Source: Yersinia canariae
GTDB taxonomy: Bacteria; Pseudomonadota; Gammaproteobacteria; Enterobacterales; Enterobacteriaceae
Assembly: GCF_009831415.1 (NCBI RefSeq)
Contig: NZ_CP043727.1
Span: forward strand, 248,001 to 312,000
Direction of reading: 5' to 3'
DNA: 64,000 bases
Within the stretch, counting starts at the first letter, position 1. Each line of letters starts with the position of its first letter. Made by a program: the position numbers and the translations under genes. The notes under the pieces were generated by a model that searched no databases, was not told the DNA's origin, and worked only from the letters and a program-made list of their open reading frames with translations. Positions 9,643 to 18,479 of this stretch are shown here, piece after piece.

Positions 9643-10746
9643 TTATGCTAAAGGGGTAATAGTGAAATTCAGCGTGTCGCTATAACTCCCTTTATCTGTA
9701 GTATCAGTATGGTAAAGTCGTATTTCCGGTGACCAACACATTTTTTCTTCACCAGCGCTATTGTCCGCCTTCAAATGTACAAATTTTTCATAGGTTGGTG
9801 GCAATGAAAAATCTGTTTTGGCATGTTCATCATTTATTAGTGCCACTCGATAGTTAATTATGTTATTCCCTTTATTTTCTTTTAATTGAAAATATTGGCT
9901 GCTCGGTGCTAACCCATTTATACTACTCGCGCTTATCATATAGTGGTTGTTGTGTATTCCTATGGCCCGATAGCTGATACAAAAACGATTGGCGGATGGA
10001 TTTATCAGCGGAGCATGTAAGCCATCATCATCAGAAGTCTTATCGAGTAAATTATCCAAATCAATATTAGTTAATTGCCAAGTAGCCGTTGATAAGCGGA
10101 ATTTAGGATCAACTTTTAGGGACGATGGTGCAATATTTGCTTGAGGGTCAAAGAGTTCACATTGGTTGCCTAAAGGGTTAAATGAAACACCCTTTGATGA
10201 AAGTAGAGAATATTCCTGTCCATTGGAAATAAGTATGCCACCAACAGTTGCACCGATTCTGATATTTTTGAGGGTATTTGCATTAGTCGTAAATGATACA
10301 TAGTAGTGAGTGTCATTAAATACAACCTGATGGCTGTTAAACTTAATTTCTTTAATATTATTATTTGAGCTCCCATGGCTAATGCCATTAAGAGAAGTGT
10401 CATGAATGTGTTGTACATTAATATTTAAATTTGGCGAGCCATCAGTATTAAAGAAATAGAGTGAAAGCAGAGCATTGTGTGAGTCTAATGATGTATTTTT
10501 CAGGCCTTCATAAGGAATGTTAACTAATTCCCCCCATTTAACTTGGTGTTCATTCGTACTTTGACCAAATAAGCCATCAATCAAATTAGCCTGAAATGAA
10601 ACTTTCACACTGCCATCGTCTAATAGTTTGGCTGAGCAGTTAGAATAGGATTGGACATAGTCATAAAAATAAGGATTCGCCATCGCTACAGGGTGCAATA
10701 TTAACAGCAATAACCCGATCAATAATTTTTTGCTTTTTGTCTTCAT
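9643..10746 (-). CDS. Fimbrial tip adhesin subunit, CooD/CfaE-like
   Basis: Predicted exported tip protein of a class 5 (CS1-type) fimbria. The start at 10746 (GGAGAG 7 nt upstream) is preferred over the ORF's first ATG at 10770. The product is 367 residues with a signal peptide ending near VAMA (about residue 24). It appears to have two domains: a divergent N-terminal half with a cysteine pair (SNCSAK...NQCELF), probably receptor-binding, and a C-terminal pilin-like half (about 255-367). The latter has FCISYR, YFQLKEN and MCWSPEIRLY...YSDTLNFTITP, which resembles the CfaE/CooD pilin domain. It is the last gene of the operon. The receptor cannot be predicted. Confidence 0.75.
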   Translation of the reverse strand: MKTKSKKLLIGLLLLILHPVAMANPYFYDYVQSYSNCSAKLLDDGSVKVSFQANLIDGLFGQSTNEHQVKWGELVNIPYEGLKNTSLDSHNALLSLYFFNTDGSPNLNINVQHIHDTSLNGISHGSSNNNIKEIKFNSHQVVFNDTHYYVSFTTNANTLKNIRIGATVGGILISNGQEYSLLSSKGVSFNPLGNQCELFDPQANIAPSSLKVDPKFRLSTATWQLTNIDLDNLLDKTSDDDGLHAPLINPSANRFCISYRAIGIHNNHYMISASSINGLAPSSQYFQLKENKGNNIINYRVALINDEHAKTDFSLPPTYEKFVHLKADNSAGEEKMCWSPEIRLYHTDTTDKGSYSDTLNFTITPLA

Positions 10747-10779
10747 TTGGTGTCTCTCCATGACCATCAAAGATGATTT

Positions 10780-11304
10780 TTAGCTATTTGTTTCAAATAT
10801 TAATGTTAGCTGCCCGTAATACTTCCCCGCGATATCTTGTCCACTTGGTGCCAGTGCTGAAATTTGCAATATATAGTCAGTGCTAATTAAATTGGATTTC
10901 CCACTATTTACAGTGAAGGTTTCGGGGGTTGCTGAGAGTGGGCGCAAAGTTGCGCGGTCCTGCCCCCAACGTATTTCAGCTGGTGAGAATGCCACTCTGG
11001 ATGCACCAGCATCATTCGTCTGACGTATTAGCACCAGCGGATTTTTAACTGAAACACGGAAGCCATCTTGCCGACGCAGCTTTACTGTTATGGGAACTTC
11101 AGATTGATAAATTTTATGATTATCCAGACGAGAATGTAGTTTGATGCTGGTGTACCAGCCACCTTGCGGTTTTTCTACCTCGATTCTAGGCTGGGCGGTA
11201 ACTTCTAATTTGACGTCAATATCCCCTAATAAAATAGGAGTCCCTGCTGAAGCAGCATACCAGGGGAGGAATAGTAATATGGCTGCTATTTTTATCATGT
11301 TCAT
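10780..11304 (-). CDS. Minor fimbrial subunit, CS1-type pilin fold
   Basis: 174-residue exported protein with a signal peptide of about 20 residues (cut after ASA). It resembles the major pilin of the same operon: an N-terminal alternating hydrophobic strand (ILLGDIDVKLEV) able to serve as donor strand, a central VKNPLVL block and a C-terminal AGKYYGQLTLIFE strand typical of CS1-family pilins. It sits 33 bp before the tip gene, so it may be an adaptor between shaft and tip; that role is inference. Confidence 0.72.
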   Translation of the reverse strand: MNMIKIAAILLFLPWYAASAGTPILLGDIDVKLEVTAQPRIEVEKPQGGWYTSIKLHSRLDNHKIYQSEVPITVKLRRQDGFRVSVKNPLVLIRQTNDAGASRVAFSPAEIRWGQDRATLRPLSATPETFTVNSGKSNLISTDYILQISALAPSGQDIAGKYYGQLTLIFETNS

Positions 11305-11318
11305 AACGCTCCTTATTT

Positions 11319-11966
11319 TTATTCAGCAGAGCACTGCAAGTTGACAAATTTATCTTCAATCATCCCTTGTACATTACTGACAGATAGTTGCCGACGTTGA
11401 TTAGGATAGAGATTAAAATCGTCTATTTCTCCTAACAGAGTTTTAAGTTTATGCCACTGTAGACGGGTATTTCCGGTGTTTTCTAATGTTAACTTTCCGT
11501 TGATGCAGTGATGTACCCATTGCTGTTGAGATGAGGCGGGTAAATGCCTTACCAACCCCATATAACTTAGTTGTACACCAACAACTGCCCCCGGCCCACC
11601 GGCTACTTTTAGCGTATTTTCAGGTGCTACTGATAATCTATAAACCTGCTCTTTATCAGGCGAACGCAATGCTTTAATAATGATTCTTGCGCTCTGGCTT
11701 GGGCCGAGCGTTAATTTAGCGGGAGCGGCAAATAGCATTGGTTGAAGTTGTTCCCCAATAGGAGTTAATGACTCTTGCTCTGGGGATTCACCGGGATTAT
11801 TTACCTGAAACAACTGAACCCTGATGTACTGGGTTTTTGTGCCTTGATTAATGACATTTACCACGGCATTGGATTGCTGTATTTCCAATACATGCGGTTG
11901 AATATCGATGGCGGCAAAAACATTCATTGGTAATAAACTAGCTGCAATTAACCGTAAAGGTTTCAT
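11319..11966 (-). CDS. Periplasmic fimbrial chaperone (second copy)
   Basis: 215-residue chaperone of the alternate chaperone-usher class. Signal peptide MKPLRLIAASLLPMNVFA, then a first Ig-like domain with LTLGPSQSARIIIKAL (the subunit-binding G1-strand region) and a second domain to the end. The start lies 29 bp inside the preceding chaperone gene, so translation is coupled. It is only distantly similar to the upstream chaperone, suggesting client specialisation rather than a recent duplication. Confidence 0.8.
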   Translation of the reverse strand: MKPLRLIAASLLPMNVFAAIDIQPHVLEIQQSNAVVNVINQGTKTQYIRVQLFQVNNPGESPEQESLTPIGEQLQPMLFAAPAKLTLGPSQSARIIIKALRSPDKEQVYRLSVAPENTLKVAGGPGAVVGVQLSYMGLVRHLPASSQQQWVHHCINGKLTLENTGNTRLQWHKLKTLLGEIDDFNLYPNQRRQLSVSNVQGMIEDKFVNLQCSAE

Positions 11967-12621
11967 TATCTACCCGCCCGTTAAGCTGTTTTACCAATAA
12001 GGTGATAGGTGTACTTGGGTACAGGTTTAGGCTATCTGTCAGCGTACTGTTATCGCGCGATTTTAGTTGTGTAAATTTATTGTGGATATTACCAGTGGAG
12101 CTCAGTATTAGCCCATCAGGCAAACATTGATGTTGCCAGCGGCGAGATTGCGTTGTCATTGGCGGAATATGATGAATCAGCACACCATAGCCAATACTGA
12201 TTGTCATCGGGGTGTGGATTTTGCTTTTATCTTCGCTTTCTCCAGAGATTTTGGTCGCAACTATCGGATCGATATACAAGCGATAAAGCGTTTCCTGAGT
12301 GGGCGATTTCAATGGCAACAGTTTTATGTCGCGCTTTTGTTTCGGCCCTAACGTAATCCGGTTCGGGTTGAAAATCATCTCAGGTTGAGAAATATCACTA
12401 ATTAGCGTCTTTTTCTCTGGAGTCACCCCTGGGTTATCCACTCGTTGCAGCGAGATATCTAAATAAAGTGCTTTATCGCCGCTGTTATAAACTTGCACAG
12501 TGCGGTTTTGCTCCAAAGCTTCGACCGTTGTGCGCGTAGGAAGGGCCATTAACTGCCCATAAGTTGCAGCAATAGGGGCTAGCAGCAAGATAACAGCCGA
12601 TAATAACTTATTATATTTCAT
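11938..12621 (-). CDS. Periplasmic fimbrial chaperone (first copy)
   Basis: 227-residue chaperone, signal peptide ending near ATYG (about residue 22), then an Ig-like domain with VQVYNSGDKALYLDISLQ and ITLGPKQKRDIKLLPL, the same architecture as the downstream chaperone. Classical FGS/FGL marker loops are not evident, in line with CS1/CooB-type chaperones. It begins 2 bp after the usher stop and overlaps the next gene by 29 bp. Confidence 0.8.
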   Translation of the reverse strand: MKYNKLLSAVILLLAPIAATYGQLMALPTRTTVEALEQNRTVQVYNSGDKALYLDISLQRVDNPGVTPEKKTLISDISQPEMIFNPNRITLGPKQKRDIKLLPLKSPTQETLYRLYIDPIVATKISGESEDKSKIHTPMTISIGYGVLIHHIPPMTTQSRRWQHQCLPDGLILSSTGNIHNKFTQLKSRDNSTLTDSLNLYPSTPITLLVKQLNGRVDNETFTVNCS

Positions 12622-12623
12622 AG

Positions 12624-14939
12624 TTATTCCTGTTGATGTTGGTCGAGGTGACAGTGATAAATATGCTCATGTTGCTGACGCATATTGCAGCGATAACGGG
12701 CAGCGCTATTTTGAACGGTGATATTTTGCAGCATCACGTCAGAATTAATGGCAAACAGCCCATTGGGGTGAACGGTATCTCCAGTCTCCTCAATAATTCC
12801 TGTAATAGGTCGATTTTGTTTGTCTTTAAGGAAGCCGCTGTAAAGTATGTCAAGGGTAATATCGGCTTTACTGATAAAGACTTGTCCTGGATGTGCACGG
12901 ATAATATTGACCGGCAGTTGAATGTTCATGTCCAGATCACTGCTATCGTTATGGGTGCGGACAAAGAAACGGTCTTGATAGCGGGGAATCGGTATGGCGT
13001 AGGTCCCTCCACCACTTATCGGGATACCTTCCGCGTGGAAGTTATAAGGTGTACCTGATAACTCTGGCGTTTCTATCAATAATGCCGTGCCACTGTAACT
13101 ACTGCGCCCTAATGCCGTTCCTTGTGGACCAATGGCTAGCATGCCTCTGTAGCTGATGCCGCCGTTAGCTATCTTGTTATCGATACCTGCTCGGGCGGAA
13201 ATATCCCCGCGACTTCCACTACGTTGGGCAAAAGTTCCGATCCCATTGATTTTGCCGCTGGTGCTACCATTGATACCCAAAGCGCTGGTGCCATAGCTAT
13301 CGGTAAACTCTTTTTGATAACTGGCACTGGTGTTTAACTTCTGCTGAGCATAAGCGCTATTGATGTTGGCGCGGCTCTGACGGAAGGACAATGTGGTATT
13401 AAGAAATACCCCGTAGTTGTTTCGGCTGTGCCACTGCCCGCCTTTTTGCACACCAAGGGACAGATTTAGACCAAATTGTGGCCGCCGCCAGTCCCAACTG
13501 CTTTGAATACGATGCCGATGATGACTTTTATATTGATTGAATTGATAACTAAGCTGAGTTGGCCCTAAACGGCGGCTATAAGATGCTGATGTACTGCCCG
13601 AGTTTGGTGCATATATCGACACATCGGGTGTTTGATAGCGGGCCGTAGTGAAATATCCTACTGCAGGATTTCCACCCTCTAAACGCAGATATCCCCCACC
13701 GTGTTTTTCACCAGACATCACGCTAAAGGTCGGGGTGATATTAAAGCCAGAAAATTCTAATGGGCGCGATATGTTGGCTTCTGCCGCCCAGTGGCGACTA
13801 TCATCTTTAAGCAATAAGATATTGGTTTGAATACTTTGTATTTTCATACTGCGGCCAAATTGCGCCAGATGATGAGCATGGTGTTTGTTACGTGTCGCCC
13901 CTTTGCCCATGGACAGGAACCAACCATCATTGGTTTGAGTGCTTAAATTGCTGATGGTTTGATTTTCTTGGCTGACGACGCGCCCGGTGTTATCCACTAA
14001 GCGAATATCAACGTTGTAATAGCCGCCAGGAAGTTGGCTGTAATCAATTTCATTGCGGCCAAGTTGCGCAGGAATCCGGCGAATAAGTTGGTTATCACGG
14101 TAGATTTCATAATCACCATCAGAAATTGCGTACAGTATCAAACTGCCTGCCGAGGGTTTATCAAGGGCTAAATAGCTTTGGCTACCCATGGTCACAAATT
14201 GTTCTAATGCAGGATTAATCAAGGTATGGACACTGCCTGCGCTGTTATCCAAATTGTTTTGCTTACCTGCCCGCATGTAAAGGGTTTGAAAATTCTTTTG
14301 CAGATACCAACTGTCAATGCCCATTTGAGTCATCTGCTGGTATTGCGATTGACTTGCTAGCGGGTAATGTCTCTTCGAGCGGGCCGTGTTATAGAACCAT
14401 TGCACAAAACCATAGGATTGAAGAGGTAGCCCGAGGTAGCCGTTCCCGCGGGCAGATACAGCACGGTAGTTTTTCGCTGTCATGCGCAGGTCAAAAGATT
14501 GGTTATGTACCAATCCCCACGTAGTGGTTGGCATCAGGTAGCGGCTGTTATTATTGGTAATGGTGATAACCTGATTTATCTTATCTAGAATGACGTTGTA
14601 TCCGGATACAATATAGTCACAACCGTTTTGGCATTGTAAGTAGGGGATTTGGAGCAAAATTTGCTCTAACAATATGATTGATTGTTCATCAACATTATTA
14701 TCGCGATATTGCTGATGATCGAAATTTAAAGTTTGTTTCTTTTCAGAGAAAAATATTTTTGCAGGTAAGATCTTCCCATCAAATATACCTAATAGCTCTA
14801 TGGTGCCATTCTCTTCAATAGCTGAAAATCCATCTGGAACCAAATACTCTATGGTTATATTTTTCGCATGTATTGAATTAAATATTGGGAGTAGTAAAAC
14901 AAATAAAACTATCTGATTAACACCCATTCTTTTTTTCAT
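12624..14939 (-). CDS. Outer-membrane fimbrial usher, CS1/CooC-like (alternate chaperone-usher class)
   Basis: Outer-membrane pore that secretes and polymerises the pilus. About 771 residues from the start at 14939, chosen over the ATG at 14954, which lacks an SD; GGAAT lies just ahead of 14939. Signal peptide to about residue 25 (SIHA), an N-terminal chaperone-subunit docking domain with a cysteine pair (LQCQNGCDY), a long beta-rich barrel region with many Tyr/Gln/Ser alternations, and a C-terminal domain with a second cysteine pair (RYRCNM...YHCHL). The family is recognised by overall pattern. Its AT-richness relative to the liv and ugp genes suggests acquisition. Confidence 0.8.
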   Translation of the reverse strand: MKKRMGVNQIVLFVLLLPIFNSIHAKNITIEYLVPDGFSAIEENGTIELLGIFDGKILPAKIFFSEKKQTLNFDHQQYRDNNVDEQSIILLEQILLQIPYLQCQNGCDYIVSGYNVILDKINQVITITNNNSRYLMPTTTWGLVHNQSFDLRMTAKNYRAVSARGNGYLGLPLQSYGFVQWFYNTARSKRHYPLASQSQYQQMTQMGIDSWYLQKNFQTLYMRAGKQNNLDNSAGSVHTLINPALEQFVTMGSQSYLALDKPSAGSLILYAISDGDYEIYRDNQLIRRIPAQLGRNEIDYSQLPGGYYNVDIRLVDNTGRVVSQENQTISNLSTQTNDGWFLSMGKGATRNKHHAHHLAQFGRSMKIQSIQTNILLLKDDSRHWAAEANISRPLEFSGFNITPTFSVMSGEKHGGGYLRLEGGNPAVGYFTTARYQTPDVSIYAPNSGSTSASYSRRLGPTQLSYQFNQYKSHHRHRIQSSWDWRRPQFGLNLSLGVQKGGQWHSRNNYGVFLNTTLSFRQSRANINSAYAQQKLNTSASYQKEFTDSYGTSALGINGSTSGKINGIGTFAQRSGSRGDISARAGIDNKIANGGISYRGMLAIGPQGTALGRSSYSGTALLIETPELSGTPYNFHAEGIPISGGGTYAIPIPRYQDRFFVRTHNDSSDLDMNIQLPVNIIRAHPGQVFISKADITLDILYSGFLKDKQNRPITGIIEETGDTVHPNGLFAINSDVMLQNITVQNSAARYRCNMRQQHEHIYHCHLDQHQQE

Positions 14940-15057
14940 TGGATTCCATTCCATTATTGATTATTTTTATAGAAACAGATCTCCTCAGACGAATATATTT
15001 TATGTGTTGATGGTTTTCATTAAACCATGATGATATATATTTAAGTCAAAGGATAAA

Positions 15058-15085
15058 GCAGCCAGGAGGTTAATCTGCTGACTGC
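15058..15085 (-). other. Stem-loop between major pilin and usher genes
   Basis: Read on the minus strand, GCAGTCAG pairs with CTGGCTGC (one G-U pair) around a 12-nt loop, 25 bp after the pilin stop. No strong T-run follows. Such pilin/usher stems commonly keep pilin mRNA abundant while lowering downstream expression. Confidence 0.6.
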
Positions 15086-15110
15086 ATGTATTTATTTAAC
15101 TGATGTGTGC

Positions 15111-15599
15111 TTAAGCAAAATCTTCGATAGTCAGTTGAAGCGTCCCTGTATACGTTTCGCCAGATAGGGCGTCTGCGGGTTTTTTAGCCCTTATAGTTAA
15201 CGCACGGTTCATCTCATTATTATTATCTAAGGAGAAATTTACACCGCCCACCCCGAGTTGTGATTGCCCTAGCCGCACGACAACATCATCAAATGTTTTT
15301 ACCGCACCACCAGAGTCACCCTCTAGAACAAGTGGGTTTCTGAGCTTGATGTTGACTTTAGTCCCAGTGTTACTCGTTATTTTAATGGGTTCAATGTATT
15401 CATATGTACCATCATTCTTGGCATGGTCATATTCCATGGCGATATTATTAAATGCATCACCATTAATTTTTGTCATACTGATTGAACCATTAATTTCTGC
15501 TGTAACCGGTATGTCTCTATCGAGCGGTTGCGCATGAACAATAGTACTGCTCGCCAATACTGCTACTGTAATAATAGATAATAGAGTCTTTTTCATCAT
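15111..15599 (-). CDS. Major fimbrial subunit, CS1-type pilin
   Basis: 162-residue pilin beginning MMKKTLLSIITVAVLASS, with a signal peptide cut after VHA. The mature part shows the class 5 pilin pattern: an N-terminal donor strand (IPVTAEINGSISM), IKLRNPLVLEG in the middle and SGETYTGTLQLTIE at the end; there are no cysteines. Start choice: 15599/15596 gives a normal signal peptide behind AGG. An ATG at 15650 has a better SD (GAGGAA) but would add 17 residues to the n-region. It is the first gene of the operon, as expected for the shaft subunit. Confidence 0.8.
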   Translation of the reverse strand: MMKKTLLSIITVAVLASSTIVHAQPLDRDIPVTAEINGSISMTKINGDAFNNIAMEYDHAKNDGTYEYIEPIKITSNTGTKVNIKLRNPLVLEGDSGGAVKTFDDVVVRLGQSQLGVGGVNFSLDNNNEMNRALTIRAKKPADALSGETYTGTLQLTIEDFA

Positions 15600-16111
15600 A
15601 GATACCTGATAGTCCATTATACAAAAACCCCATTCAAATTGAATAGGCATTATTTTCCTCTGATGGCCCTTGTGAGTTATATAAAACAATAATAACGAGG
15701 GCGCTAATATGGTTATATTAATATAGTGTCACTCACAAGGCGAACAAACACTATCATGTGAGATAGATGAGGTTCAATAACGATTCGACCAATTTAAGGA
15801 GAGAAAATTAATTGAAGCTAAGTAATTGAATTAATTCTTTATTGATGTTTAAATTTTCATTGTTTTTGTCTTGTAATTTTTCATTAAATCATGTGTCTCA
15901 TTATTTGATAAAATAATTGCATGAATAACAGAATATGATATTAAAAAATAATATCGTGTTAGTTCTTATTTTTGTCATTTTAATGTCATCTTGAAGTTAT
16001 ATTTCTGTCATGAAACAGTGTCATGTTTGCTTTCGAACAAAAACTGATTTATTTCGCTCATCCGCCGCAGTTCATTGAGGTGAGCCATACAGATTTATTC
16101 AGGGGCAAGAT
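15600..16111. other. Divergent fimbria-ugpB intergenic region
   Basis: 512 bp, very AT-rich, holding the upstream regions of the fimbrial operon (minus) and ugpB (plus). The ugpB-proximal part carries a Pho-box array (listed separately). The fimbria-proximal part has several AT-rich hexamers but no promoter I can call with confidence, and no regulator gene is adjacent. Confidence 0.6.
15972..16024 (+). promoter_or_regulatory. Pho-box array upstream of ugpB
   Basis: TGTCAT occurs at 15973, 15984, 16006 and 16019. The first three are in 11-bp register (offsets 0, 11, 33), with a degenerate AGTTAT at 15995 filling the missing position. PhoB binds tandem 11-bp CTGTCAT-type repeats, and ugpB is a known Pho-regulon gene in E. 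coli. The array ends 87 bp before the start codon. Confidence 0.85.
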
Positions 16112-17431
16112 ATGTTTAACAACACTATTGGTAAAACATCGATTTGTATCGCGCTGACCTTGGCATTCAGTGCCAATGCAATGGCGGTCACTGAAATTCC
16201 TTTCTGGCACTCGATGGAAGGCGAGTTAGGAGTAGAAGTTAATTCGTTAGCAGATCGTTTTAACCAGTCTCATACCGATTATAAAATTGTGCCGGTCTAT
16301 AAAGGTAACTACGAACAAAGCCTGGCGGCAGGTATTGCGGCTTTCCGCTCAGGGAAAGCACCGGCTATCCTGCAGGTCTATGAAGTTGGCACCGCAACAA
16401 TGATGGCCAGTAAGGCCATTAAACCGGTATTCCAGGTATTTAAAGACGCTAATATTAATTTTGATGAATCTGTCTTTGTCCCTACGGTTGCGGGTTATTA
16501 CACCGATGCGAAAACTGGACATTTATTATCCCAGCCATTTAACAGCTCCACTCCGGTGCTGTATTACAACAAAGATGCATTCAAGAAAGCGGGTTTGAAT
16601 CCAGATCAGCCGCCGAAAACGTGGCAAGAACTGGCAGAAGATACCGCTAAATTACGTGCTGCGGGTTCAAGTTGTGGTTACGCCAGCGGCTGGCAGGGCT
16701 GGATTCAAATTGAGAACTTCAGTGCCTGGCATGGTCAGCCAATTGCCAGCCGGAATAATGGTTTTGATGGCACTGATGCCGTATTAGAGTTCAACAAACC
16801 TTTGCAGGTTAAACATATTCAATTGCTGTCGGATATGAATAAAAAAGGTGATTTCACCTATTTTGGCCGCAAGGATGAATCAACGGCCAAGTTTTATAAT
16901 GGCGATTGTGCTATTACCACCGCCTCTTCCGGTTCACTTGCAGATATTCGCCATTACGCCAAGTTTAATTACGGCGTTGGTATGATGCCTTATGACGCAG
17001 ATGCCAAGAATGCCCCGCAAAACGCCATTATTGGTGGTGCCAGCTTGTGGGTGATGGATGGTAAAGATAAAGACACTTACAAAGGTGTGGCTGAATTCTT
17101 GCAATTCTTGGCTAAACCAGAAATTGCTGCCGAATGGCATCAGAAGACAGGCTACCTGCCTATCACTACCGCCGCTTATGAGCTGACCAAGCAACAAGGC
17201 TTCTATGATAAGAATCCAGGTGCTGATGTTGCAACCCGCCAAATGCTGAACAAGCCGCCTTTGCCGTACACCAAGGGTTTACGTCTGGGCAATATGCCAC
17301 AGATTCGTACCGTGGTAGACGAAGAATTGGAAGGTGTATGGACAGGCAAGAAAACGCCTCAGGAAGCGCTGGATACCGCAGTAACGCGGGGTGATGTTCT
17401 GCTGCGTCGCTTTGAGCAAGCAAACAAATAA
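16112..17431 (+). CDS. ugpB: sn-Glycerol-3-phosphate ABC transporter binding protein UgpB
   Basis: Periplasmic receptor for sn-glycerol-3-phosphate and glycerophosphodiesters. 439 residues (E. coli 438) with signal peptide [20 protein letters not shown]... cut near ANAMA. The mature part is a MalE-like bilobal fold starting [11 protein letters not shown], with the GGASLWVM and [11 protein letters not shown] segments typical of UgpB. It is the first gene of ugpBAECQ, downstream of Pho boxes and so presumably induced by phosphate limitation. Confidence 0.97.
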   Translation: MFNNTIGKTSICIALTLAFSANAMAVTEIPFWHSMEGELGVEVNSLADRFNQSHTDYKIVPVYKGNYEQSLAAGIAAFRSGKAPAILQVYEVGTATMMASKAIKPVFQVFKDANINFDESVFVPTVAGYYTDAKTGHLLSQPFNSSTPVLYYNKDAFKKAGLNPDQPPKTWQELAEDTAKLRAAGSSCGYASGWQGWIQIENFSAWHGQPIASRNNGFDGTDAVLEFNKPLQVKHIQLLSDMNKKGDFTYFGRKDESTAKFYNGDCAITTASSGSLADIRHYAKFNYGVGMMPYDADAKNAPQNAIIGGASLWVMDGKDKDTYKGVAEFLQFLAKPEIAAEWHQKTGYLPITTAAYELTKQQGFYDKNPGADVATRQMLNKPPLPYTKGLRLGNMPQIRTVVDEELEGVWTGKKTPQEALDTAVTRGDVLLRRFEQANK

Positions 17432-17452
17432 CATTCTTTGGCCATTTTATCT

Positions 17453-17490
17453 GGCAGTTTGGGCTGCGCACTGACCCGACCCAAACTGCC
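17453..17490 (+). other. Strong stem-loop between ugpB and ugpA
   Basis: 11-bp perfect stem (GGCAGTTTGGG / CCCAAACTGCC, 16-nt loop) 21 bp after the ugpB stop without a T-run. As with the livK-livH stem, it sits at the binding-protein/permease border, where differential mRNA stability is expected. Confidence 0.7.
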
Positions 17491-17591
17491 TATGTCAGTA
17501 ACGCCAAATAGTATTGTATTAAATTAAGACGTGACGTTTCGATTAGCACTCTGGTGGTAATCAATACCCTGTTCGATAAACGGTTAATTTT

Positions 17592-18479
17592 ATGTCATCT
17601 TCCCGTCCCGGTTTTTCCTGTAGTTGGTTACCTTACCTGTTGGTATTACCGCAACTGGCCATCACGGCTGTTTTCTTTCTGTGGCCAGCGGGTGAAGCGC
17701 TATGGTATTCGGTGCAAATGTTGGATCCATTTGGCTTGTCTAGCGAGTTTGTCGGGCTGAGTAATTTTATTGCGCTGTTTCATGATGAATACTATCTGGC
17801 CTCATTTTACACCACACTTATTTTCAGCTCGCTGGTGGCAGGCATTGGTCTGATTGTTTCATTGTTTCTCGCCGCGATGGTGGATTACGTTTTACGGGGC
17901 AGCCGTATCTATCAAACGTTACTGATTTTGCCTTATGCCGTTGCTCCCGCCGTGGCGGCGGTGCTGTGGATATTTTTATTCAACCCAGGGCTGGGCTTGA
18001 TAACCCATTTCCTTGCCACTCTAGGCTACAACTGGAATCACGCACAAAACAGTGGGCAGGCGATGTTTCTGGTGGTGCTGGCCTCGGTGTGGAAACAAAT
18101 CAGTTATAACTTCTTGTTTTTCCTTGCTGCACTGCAATCGATCCCCCGCTCACTGGTCGAGGCTGCGGCTATTGATGGTGCCGGGCCAGTTCGCCGTTTC
18201 TTCAATTTGGTCTTGCCGCTGATTTCACCGGTAAGTTTTTTCCTGCTGGTGGTGAATCTGGTTTATGCCTTCTTTGATACTTTCCCGGTGATAGATGCGG
18301 CGACAGGCGGCGGCCCGATGCAGGCCACCACGACCTTGATTTATAAAATTTACCGTGAAGGTTTTGCCGGATTGGATTTATCCAGTTCAGCGGCTCAATC
18401 GGTTGTTCTGATGTTGCTGGTGATTGGCCTGACGGTTATCCAGTTCCGCTTTGTTGAGCGTAAGGTACGTTACCAATGA
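17592..18479 (+). CDS. ugpA: Glycerol-3-phosphate ABC transporter permease UgpA
   Basis: Membrane subunit of the Ugp importer. 295 residues with six predicted membrane segments and the EAA loop [20 protein letters not shown] that contacts UgpC. The length equals E. coli UgpA. The stop overlaps the ugpE start by 4 bp. The SD is weak, in keeping with lower expression than ugpB. Confidence 0.97.
   Translation: MSSSRPGFSCSWLPYLLVLPQLAITAVFFLWPAGEALWYSVQMLDPFGLSSEFVGLSNFIALFHDEYYLASFYTTLIFSSLVAGIGLIVSLFLAAMVDYVLRGSRIYQTLLILPYAVAPAVAAVLWIFLFNPGLGLITHFLATLGYNWNHAQNSGQAMFLVVLASVWKQISYNFLFFLAALQSIPRSLVEAAAIDGAGPVRRFFNLVLPLISPVSFFLLVVNLVYAFFDTFPVIDAATGGGPMQATTTLIYKIYREGFAGLDLSSSAAQSVVLMLLVIGLTVIQFRFVERKVRYQ

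Noticed and set aside
12633-13058. 141-codon plus-strand frame antisense to the usher gene
   Set aside because: No SD, no domain, lies fully within the usher coding sequence on the other strand.
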